From assembly GCA_017557605.1 (NCBI GenBank), contig JAFYYJ010000109.1, forward strand, positions 64,791 to 104,219: a DNA stretch of 39,429 nucleotides, read 5' to 3'. The stretch's first letter is position 1. The number at the start of each line of letters is the position of its first letter. The stretch is from Salinivirgaceae bacterium. GTDB lineage: Bacteria > Bacteroidota > Bacteroidia > Bacteroidales > SZUA-534. Both the position numbers and the translations under genes were made by a program. The notes under the pieces are model-generated. The model was not told where the DNA came from, did no database searches, and worked only from the letters and a program-made list of their open reading frames with translations. Of the stretch, positions 24,446-30,008 are shown one piece after another.

Positions 24446-24477
24446 GTTGAAGACAAAATGAATTCATAAGGCTGGTT
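24427..24477 (+). promoter_or_regulatory. Predicted antiterminator hairpin in the amtB leader
   Basis: AACCAGTC (24427-24434, codons 30-33 of the leader) pairs over 8 bp with GGCTGGTT (24470-24477), one G-U pair included. This occupies the 5' arm of the terminator that follows, and two bases that form G-U pairs in the terminator form standard pairs here. Confidence 0.75.
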
Positions 24478-24499
24478 TCAAACGGAATCGGCCTTTTTT
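24468..24499 (+). terminator. Attenuator (intrinsic terminator) before amtB
   Basis: Stem of 11 bp (24468-24478 with 24485-24495, three G-U pairs), loop CAAACG, and a six-T tract 24494-24499. It sits between the leader stop codon and the amtB ATG (40 nt later). The glnN leader has almost the same hairpin, with the identical loop. Confidence 0.85.
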
Positions 24500-24539
24500 A
24501 ATGAGTAAAACAGAGAGTATTAATTAAAAACATAAAAAG

Positions 24540-25913
24540 ATGAAAAAACGTTACGTAATTTTTACAGCCATTATCGGCATAATTGCCATTTGCGGGCTGT
24601 TGGTTCCCGAACAGGCGGGAATCTGGGAATTGAGCGACAACATTAGCGCCGCCGACATTGCGTGGATGATTACCGCCACCATTTTTGTGCTGATGATGAC
24701 CCCTGGACTGTCATTCTTCTACGGTGGTATGGTTCGCAAGAAAAACGTCATTTCCACTATCCTTCAGTCCATTATCGCAATGGGCATTATCAGCGTGCTG
24801 TGGGTGTTTGTGGGCTTTTCGCTTTGCTTTGGCGAAGATGTCGGCGGTTTGGGAATCATTGGCAACCCCGCAACCTATTTTATGTTCCACAACGTTGGCG
24901 GTGCGGCCACCGACTCACTCTCAACCCGTCTGGGGCTGACCATTCCGCTGGCCCTGTATGCGCTTTTTCAGATGAAATTCGCAATCATAACCCCTTCATT
25001 GATAACGGGCTCGTTTGCCGAACGTGTGCGTTTTTCGGCCTATATGATTTTTATGGCGCTGTTCTGCATTTTCGTCTATTGCCCGCTTGCGCATATGACC
25101 TGGCACCCCGATGGCCTTTTCTGCCGAATGCACGTCAAGGATTTCGCGGGTGGCATTGTGGTTCACGCTTCGAGCGGTATTGCCGCTTTGGTTGGCGCAA
25201 TCTTTTTGGGGCGCCGTCGCGATAAGAAATCGGAGCCAGCCAACGTGCCGTATGTTGTTTTGGGCGCTGTGCTGCTGTGGTTGGGCTGGTTCGGATTCAA
25301 CGCGGGCAGTTCGCTTCACGCTGACGGAATGGCCGTCAAAGCCTTCCTGAACACTAACACTGCAGCCGCCACGGCAATGATGATGTGGATTTTTATCGAT
25401 TGTCTGACAGGCCGCAAGCCGTCGGCAATGGGTGCCGCTGTGGGCGGTGTGCTTGGTCTGGTGGCCATTACACCGTCAGCGGGATGGGTGTCGGTGAGCG
25501 ACAGCATTGTCATTGCCATTATCACCACTATAATCTCGAACTTTGCGTGCCACTGGAAGAACCACACCAGCGTCGACGATGCCTTGGATGTGTTCCCGAC
25601 ACACGGTGTGGGCGGTATTGTCGGCACAATCCTTTCGGGCATATTCGTCTATCAGTATGAGGCCGAAAGCCTTGTGGCCGATGGCGTCACGCACGGACGG
25701 TTCATTTTCAACCACGTGATTGCCATTTGCATTGTCTTTGTCTTCACATTTGCAATGACCTATCTGCTCTATTACATTACAAATAAGATGGTTACGATGC
25801 GTGTGAGCCAGGCCGACGAAACCGTTGGACTCGACATTTCGCAGCACGACGAGCACTATGGCCGTCTCTCGACCGAAAACCGTGAACTGGCAGAGTATTT
25901 CAATGAGAATTAA
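24540..25913 (+). CDS. amtB: Ammonium transporter AmtB
   Basis: 457 residues, 11-12 membrane helices, Amt/MEP/Rh family. Visible are TPGLSFFYGGMVRKKN near helix 2 and the twin pore histidines His209 (GGIVVHASSGIAALVGA) and His355 (FPTHGVGGIVG). The cytoplasmic tail ends GLDISQHDEHYG, the usual Amt ending that faces PII proteins. It imports NH4+/NH3 through the inner membrane when ammonium is scarce. It is preceded by the Asn-rich attenuator leader and followed, after 168 nt without a clear terminator, by asnB. No glnB/glnK (PII) gene lies beside it in the window, though Bacteroidota often have one there. Confidence 0.95.
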   Translation: MKKRYVIFTAIIGIIAICGLLVPEQAGIWELSDNISAADIAWMITATIFVLMMTPGLSFFYGGMVRKKNVISTILQSIIAMGIISVLWVFVGFSLCFGEDVGGLGIIGNPATYFMFHNVGGAATDSLSTRLGLTIPLALYALFQMKFAIITPSLITGSFAERVRFSAYMIFMALFCIFVYCPLAHMTWHPDGLFCRMHVKDFAGGIVVHASSGIAALVGAIFLGRRRDKKSEPANVPYVVLGAVLLWLGWFGFNAGSSLHADGMAVKAFLNTNTAAATAMMMWIFIDCLTGRKPSAMGAAVGGVLGLVAITPSAGWVSVSDSIVIAIITTIISNFACHWKNHTSVDDALDVFPTHGVGGIVGTILSGIFVYQYEAESLVADGVTHGRFIFNHVIAICIVFVFTFAMTYLLYYITNKMVTMRVSQADETVGLDISQHDEHYGRLSTENRELAEYFNEN

Positions 25914-26079
25914 CAATGAAAAATTAACAATTAACAATTAAAAATGAATGAATTATAAAAGTTGAGAAGGTTGAGGACGTTGAGTGGGTTGAGAAAACTA
26001 AACCTTCTAAACAGCGAAGCGCTCGACTTTCTAAACTGTGACTTAAAACTTTGAACTTAAAAACTTTAAACTTTATAAA
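25909..26079 (+). repeat. Intergenic repeats between amtB and asnB
   Basis: From left to right: the AT-rich TTAACAATTAACAATTAAAA module (25909-25950), the 16-mer TCTAAACAGCGAAGCG (26006-26021, also at 39232 and 39256), and AACTTAAAACTTTGAACTT-type low-complexity sequence ending in TTTAAACTTTATAAA (26065-26079). The last 15-mer also precedes glnN (29978-29992). No terminator with a T-tract is seen, so asnB may be read from the amtB promoter. Confidence 0.6.
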
Positions 26080-26081
26080 TT

Positions 26082-27749
26082 ATGTGCGGATTTGTAGGAA
26101 TATTTAACATTCAGAAACCTTCTGAAGAGTGGCGCGTCAAGGCGCTAAAGATGTCGTCGAAAATACGTCACCGCGGGCCCGATTGGAGCGGAACCTACAG
26201 CGGTGGGCGTTGCGTGCTTGCTCACGAGCGCCTGGCAATTGTCGACCCCCTGTCGGGCGGACAGCCGCTCTACTCAACCGACCACCAGCAAGTGCTGGCC
26301 GTCAACGGTGAGATTTACAACCACCAGGCCATAAGAGCCAGTCTGAAAGGCAAATACGATTTCAAGACAGGTTCCGACTGCGAGGTTATTCTTGCCTTGT
26401 ATAAAGAGAAGGGAATCAACTTTTTGGAGGATTTGAGCGGCATTTTCGCCTTTGCTCTCTACGACGAGGCCAAAGACGAGTTCCTGATTGCCCGCGACCC
26501 CATTGGCGTCATTCCGCTCTACATTGGCCACGATGCCGACGGAACTGTATATGTGGCAAGCGAGTTGAAGGCTCTCGAGGGTTTCTGCGAGAGTTACGAG
26601 CCGTTCCTTCCTGGACACTATTATTATAGCGGCGAGGGCAAGATGCACCGTTGGTGGACACGCGACTGGTTCAGTTATGAGGCAGTGGAGCACGGCACAG
26701 GTGGCGCGCCAGAGTTGAAGGAAGCGCTGGAGGCCGCCGTCAAGCGTCAGCTGATGAGCGACGTGCCTTACGGAGTGTTGCTTTCGGGCGGTTTGGACAG
26801 CTCGGTTGTTTCGGCCATAGCCAAAAAATTCTCGCTCAAGCGAATCGAGACCGACAGCCAGCAAGATGCCTGGTGGCCGCGTCTGCACTCGTTCGCCGTT
26901 GGTATCAAAGGCTCGCCCGATTTGGAGAAGGCCCGCGTGATGGCCGACCATTTGGGCACCGTTCACCACGAGGTGAACTACACCGTTCAAGAGGGTTTGG
27001 ATGCTATTCGTGATGTTATCTATCACATTGAGACATACGATGTTACAACTGTCCGCGCAAGCACGCCGATGTACCTTCTGGCGCGTGTCATAAAATCGAT
27101 GGGTATAAAGATGGTTTTGAGCGGCGAGGGTGCCGACGAGATTTTCGGCGGTTACCTTTATTTCCACAAGGCACCCGATGCGCGGGCGTTCCACGACGAG
27201 ACCGTCCGCAAACTCTCAAAACTGCACCTTTACGACTGCCTTCGTGCCAACAAATCGCTGGCAGCGTGGGGCGTTGAGGGTCGCGTGCCGTTCCTTGACA
27301 AAGAATTCCTTGATGTTGCTATGAGGCTCAACCCCGAAGTGAAAATGTGCCCTGGCAAGAATATTGAAAAGCGCGTGGTGCGTGAGGCATTTGCCGATAT
27401 GCTGCCCGAAAGTGTCGCTTGGCGGCAGAAGGAGCAGTTCAGCGACGGTGTGGGCTACAGCTGGATTGACAGTCTGAAAGCCCTTACCGCACACGCCGTT
27501 ACTGATGAGCAGATGGCTCACGCCGCCGAGCGCTTCCCAATCAATCCGCCTATGAACAAAGAGGAGTACTACTACCGCTCGATTTTCGAGGAGCACTTCC
27601 CAAGCGACTCAGCAGCCCGCAGCGTACCACACGAGGCGTCGGTGGCCTGCTCAACAGCAATCGCCCTTGAATGGGATGCCGCCTGGAAAAAAGTGAACGA
27701 CCCCAGCGGCCGCGCCGTCAAGGATGTGCACGAGAATGGGTATAAATAA
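26082..27749 (+). CDS. asnB: Asparagine synthase B, glutamine-hydrolysing
   Basis: 555 residues. The N-terminal glutaminase (class II) domain has its catalytic Cys2 (MCGFVGIF) and RHRGPDWSG. The C-terminal synthetase has the PP-loop SGGLDSS (residues 235-241), VLSGEGADEIFGGY and GRVPFLDKEFL. It converts aspartate, ATP and glutamine to asparagine in the cytoplasm. It lies 168 nt after amtB on the same strand and ends at its own terminator. If co-transcribed with amtB, its product, asparagine, would be the signal read by the Asn-rich leader. That is inference from the gene order. Confidence 0.96.
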   Translation: MCGFVGIFNIQKPSEEWRVKALKMSSKIRHRGPDWSGTYSGGRCVLAHERLAIVDPLSGGQPLYSTDHQQVLAVNGEIYNHQAIRASLKGKYDFKTGSDCEVILALYKEKGINFLEDLSGIFAFALYDEAKDEFLIARDPIGVIPLYIGHDADGTVYVASELKALEGFCESYEPFLPGHYYYSGEGKMHRWWTRDWFSYEAVEHGTGGAPELKEALEAAVKRQLMSDVPYGVLLSGGLDSSVVSAIAKKFSLKRIETDSQQDAWWPRLHSFAVGIKGSPDLEKARVMADHLGTVHHEVNYTVQEGLDAIRDVIYHIETYDVTTVRASTPMYLLARVIKSMGIKMVLSGEGADEIFGGYLYFHKAPDARAFHDETVRKLSKLHLYDCLRANKSLAAWGVEGRVPFLDKEFLDVAMRLNPEVKMCPGKNIEKRVVREAFADMLPESVAWRQKEQFSDGVGYSWIDSLKALTAHAVTDEQMAHAAERFPINPPMNKEEYYYRSIFEEHFPSDSAARSVPHEASVACSTAIALEWDAAWKKVNDPSGRAVKDVHENGYK

Positions 27750-27758
27750 GTGAAGATG

Positions 27759-27786
27759 TGTAGGGACGCGATTTATCGCGTCCGCC
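27759..27786 (+). repeat. TGTAGGGACG-family hairpin element
   Basis: TGTAGGGACGCGATTTATCG and the following CGTCCGCC form a stem GGACGCGA/TCGCGTCC around a TTTA loop. It is one of five family members in the window (others near 1261, 8477, 32251 and 38222). Confidence 0.7.
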
Positions 27787-27797
27787 AATTGTTCTGG

Positions 27798-27830
27798 AAA
27801 GCCGAATCTTTTGTGGGTTCGGCTTTTTTT
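27798..27830 (+). terminator. Terminator of asnB
   Basis: AAAGCCGAATC (27798-27808) pairs with GGTTCGGCTTT (27816-27826, one G-U pair), followed by a T-tract. Confidence 0.85.
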
Positions 27831-28037
27831 ATGCGGCACGATTTGCATTTTTATTGTAATGCTGAATACCCACATTATGTTCAGTGAAGGCGTAACGAAT
27901 TTGCGCAAACCATTTTGTCAGAATTGGATGTTGCAATTTGTAATTTCAAAATATACAATCATTTAACCGAATTCTGTTACGCTGTTTTGTAACGCAACCG
28001 TAACGTAACGTTACCGTCCATAGCATACAAAAAGAAT
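27831..28037. other. Gap between asnB terminator and the HTH-DUF805 gene
   Basis: AT-rich sequence with no gene. Its last 65 nt contain the GTAAC/GTTAC repeats described separately. Confidence 0.5.
27976..28014 (+). promoter_or_regulatory. Cluster of five GTAAC/GTTAC half-sites
   Basis: GTTAC at 27976-27980, then GTAAC at 27989, 28000 and 28005, and GTTAC at 28010-28014; the last two form the palindrome GTAACGTTAC. The cluster ends 24 nt before the -7 element at 28038, right where a regulator would act on the promoter. Confidence 0.5.
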
Positions 28038-28045
28038 TATTTTTG
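28038..28045 (+). promoter_or_regulatory. TATTTTTG -7 element of the HTH-DUF805 gene
   Basis: Match to TAnnTTTG, 16 nt before the ATG at 28061. It overlaps the in-frame upstream ATG at 28043, which argues for the later start. Confidence 0.5.
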
Positions 28046-28060
28046 TGTAAAATCTTTTTT

Positions 28061-29086
28061 ATGGAAAACATAACCACACTACTCAACGACTGCTTGAAGC
28101 AGTTCAGTGAAACGGAAGAATATCGTATGATGCAAGGCTATCGCTCACGCGACAACCGATTTACATTTGACGAGCGCCTTGCCATAGCCAAGAGCGTTGA
28201 GCGCACATTCGCACCCATTTTTGAACTGATGAAGGCAGACGTTCCAACTCTAAAGGATTCCGACCTTCTTTTTTGCGCCTTGAGCATTCAACATTTCGAG
28301 ACCATAGCCATAGCGGAATGTCTCACCGTTACGCCCGAGGCTGTCCGTATGCGCAGGTTTCGAATCCGCGAAAAACTTCCTTCAAAATGGATTGACATTC
28401 TGTTTCCTGAAATGAAACGCAACAGTAACGCAGATGTAACGTCACAAACTTTAGCCGAGCCGAATGCGGAAATAACTTTGCCGAGTCAAATAACAAAAAA
28501 TGTAAAAGTTATGAAAGAGAAAATGTCATTCGGTAATGCTGTTGCAATCTGCTTCAGCAAGTATTTCACACTTAAAGGACGCGCCCGCCGTTCTGAGTAT
28601 TGGTATTTCTACCTGTTTTCTTCCATTGTTGGTATTTTTGTAATGATACTGAAAAGTATTATTGAAACCAGTGTTGGCGCCATTGGTGGAGTTGCAGCGG
28701 TGCAACTGTCACACATAATTGTTGAATCATTCTATTGGATAATAAACATAGCATTATTCATTCCTGGATTCACCGTTTTTGTGCGCAGGTTGCACGATAT
28801 TGATGATAATGGCTGGCTTGCCGTTCTTTTATACATAGTTCCTTCCATTATTGTATGTGTAGAATCCTTTATAATGGCTTCAGGCGGTTTCGAAATAAAA
28901 CCGAATATGCAACCCAAAGAGGCGATGGATGTTTTGGCTGCTTTTGTACCAATCCTATTTTCGTTAATTATATGTTTGGGAGCCATTATAGCAGGTATTA
29001 TAATCTGTTGCAAACCAGGCACCAATGGTCCAAATACCTACGGCCCCGACCCGATACGCTATATCTCGAAGGAGAACCAAGAATAA
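28061..29086 (+). CDS. HTH (sigma-70 region 4/LuxR-like) - DUF805 membrane fusion protein
   Basis: 341 residues from Met 28061. The N-terminal 125 residues are cytoplasmic and contain a helix-turn-helix of sigma-region-4/GerE type (FETIAIAECLTVTPEAVRMR, about residues 86-105). A linker follows, then a DUF805 domain from about 155, starting with the family motif FTLKGRARRSEYWYFYLF, with four membrane helices and the tail GTNGPNTYGPDP. DUF805 proteins are small inner-membrane proteins of unknown role. Joined to a DNA-binding-like domain this could be a membrane-tethered regulator, which is inference. It sits alone between asnB and the glnN leader, with its own promoter, a GTAAC repeat cluster and a terminator. 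Confidence 0.8.
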   Translation: MENITTLLNDCLKQFSETEEYRMMQGYRSRDNRFTFDERLAIAKSVERTFAPIFELMKADVPTLKDSDLLFCALSIQHFETIAIAECLTVTPEAVRMRRFRIREKLPSKWIDILFPEMKRNSNADVTSQTLAEPNAEITLPSQITKNVKVMKEKMSFGNAVAICFSKYFTLKGRARRSEYWYFYLFSSIVGIFVMILKSIIETSVGAIGGVAAVQLSHIIVESFYWIINIALFIPGFTVFVRRLHDIDDNGWLAVLLYIVPSIIVCVESFIMASGGFEIKPNMQPKEAMDVLAAFVPILFSLIICLGAIIAGIIICCKPGTNGPNTYGPDPIRYISKENQE

Positions 29087-29108
29087 CAATTGGTAAAAAT
29101 GACCAAAG

Positions 29109-29139
29109 GCCGAATCTCAATAGGGGTTCGGCTTTTTTT
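29109..29139 (+). terminator. Terminator of the HTH-DUF805 gene
   Basis: GCCGAATC (29109-29116) pairs with GGTTCGGC (29125-29132, one G-U pair), then TTTTTTT. Confidence 0.85.
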
Positions 29140-29191
29140 GTGTGTTGAGGCTATTACAATTTCGCCAGAATATCAGGAATAAAAAGATAAA

Positions 29192-29376
29192 GCCCGGAAC
29201 GGGCGGCATAATATAGGCAGGGGCGTAAGCCCCTGTTGTTTAATGTGTTCCCTGCAAATTGAGCCCTGAAGGGGCGATACTAATAATGTCGTGTCACCCT
29301 TTCAGGGTTCTGATGTTTCCGCGCAATTGGTCCGTGGGTTTACACCCACGGCTGTGATATTTTACCCTTTCAGGGT
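29192..29376. repeat. REP-like cluster of six palindromes
   Basis: Six short hairpins in 185 nt: GCCCGgaaCGGGC (29192-29204), CAGGGGCgtaaGCCCCTG (29218-29235), GCCCtgaagGGGC (29263-29275), ACCCTttcAGGGT (29296-29308), CCGTGGGTttacACCCACGG (29332-29351) and ACCCTttcAGGGT again (29364-29376). No frame is open across it. This kind of mosaic is seen between genes in many Bacteroidota, often linked to REP-associated (IS200-like) transposases, but none is present here. Confidence 0.7.
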
Positions 29377-29674
29377 TTCCGTTCGCACTACACATTAACG
29401 AGTCACCTTTTTTGGGATATCACAATTTGTGACTTCCAATTCTTTAAGGTCGCAATTTGCGACCTTGAACATTTGCGCACATTTCTCTTTCAAAATTCAA
29501 TCAAATCCCCAAAATCCGCGTCAAACTGCAACCAAAATCCGCCAATCTCTTCCTAAAAATCACAAAACCTGCCTTTGTACTCCTTTTTGCAAATTTCAAA
29601 TTGTTAGCGGAAACGTTTTCTGGCTAATCGAAACTTAATAAAAATATCAAAATAAGCGTTCAAAATAATAAATC
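29377..29674. other. AT-rich gap before the glnN leader
   Basis: No gene is supported: a 69-codon frame at 29429-29638 is of low complexity and has no recognisable homology. The stretch contains two palindromes with a shared core (29420-29466) and a long AT-rich run. Confidence 0.4.
29420..29466. promoter_or_regulatory. Pair of palindromes with common core CAATTTG
   Basis: TCACAATTTGTGA (29420-29432) and a 21-nt palindrome with arms AAGGTCGCAA/TTGCGACCTT (29446-29466). Their centres are 30 nt apart, about three helical turns, and the core CnCAATTTGnG is the same. The partner gene is not obvious. Confidence 0.4.
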
Positions 29675-29730
29675 GTAAGCAATGTACGAGAAATACTAAT
29701 AGAACCTAACAAATAATCGATTTTTAGTTG
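29675..29730 (+). promoter_or_regulatory. Conserved upstream box, glnN copy
   Basis: Counterpart of 24202-24257, with the same distance to the -33 element and 43 of 56 bases identical. TACGAGAA, ATAGAAC and the TTTTTA stretch before TTG are retained. Confidence 0.6.
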
Positions 29731-29756
29731 CGATTTTAAAACCGACTGTATATTTG
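29728..29756 (+). promoter_or_regulatory. Promoter of the glnN leader transcript
   Basis: TTG at 29728-29730 and TATATTTG at 29749-29756, again 21 nt apart and embedded in TGTATATTTGC followed by GTCGAAA, as at amtB. The leader ATG follows 50 nt after the -7 box. Confidence 0.8.
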
Positions 29757-29805
29757 CAATGTCGAAAGACGAAAAAAAGAATGATTAGAAACTTAAAACA
29801 TAACA

Positions 29806-29907
29806 ATGAACAAAGGATTGAATAACGGCAAGTCTTCCGCTTTGAATTCCAAAAAGAATTCGAAATGGAATAATTATAAAAAGAATTTGCCTGCCAATCC
29901 AGCCTGA
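29806..29907 (+). CDS. Asn-rich leader peptide of glnN (33 aa)
   Basis: The frame reads MNKGLNNGKSSALNSKKNSK and continues WNNYKKNLPANPA, with 9 Asn (7 AAT, 2 AAC) and 7 Lys in 33 codons. The N-terminus matches the amtB leader (MNK-x-LNNG), so the two are paralogous. The final codons CCA GCC T (29899-29905) can pair with the 5' arm of the downstream terminator. Stalling at Asn27 (29884-29886) or earlier would leave them free; stalling at the last Asn (residue 31) or termination at 29905-29907 would cover them. The likely role is to make glnN transcription depend on tRNA-Asn charging. Lys codons could add a second input. Confidence 0.8.
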   Translation: MNKGLNNGKSSALNSKKNSKWNNYKKNLPANPA

Positions 29908-29938
29908 CAGGTTGCAAACCGAAAAAGACAAAGGCTGG
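29899..29938 (+). promoter_or_regulatory. Predicted antiterminator hairpin in the glnN leader
   Basis: CCAGCCT (29899-29905) pairs with AGGCTGG (29932-29938), 7 standard base pairs, 6 of them G-C/C-G rich. The loop holds a small hairpin GGTT-GCA-AACC (29910-29920). Forming it removes the 5' arm of the terminator. Confidence 0.75.
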
Positions 29939-29960
29939 TTCAAACGAATCGGCCTTTTTT
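29930..29960 (+). terminator. Attenuator (intrinsic terminator) before glnN
   Basis: 11-bp stem (29930-29940 with 29947-29957, two G-U pairs), loop CAAACG, T-tract 29955-29960. It is nearly identical to the amtB attenuator and lies 48 nt before the glnN ATG. Confidence 0.85.
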
Positions 29961-30008
29961 GATTTAGGAATTTGAATTTTAAACTTTATAAACTTAAAAC
30001 TTAAGACA

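Noticed and set aside
24470..24499. Plain terminator of an unrelated upstream transcript, or a glutamine riboswitch
   Set aside because: The upstream gene is on the other strand, the hairpin is duplicated before glnN with an antiterminator, and none of the known glnA or downstream-peptide motif features are visible.
29192..29376. CRISPR array
   Set aside because: The palindromes differ from each other and are irregularly spaced; there are no equal-length spacers and no cas genes.
29429..29638. 69-codon open frame
   Set aside because: Low-complexity, AT-rich, overlaps the palindrome pair, no homology or start signals.
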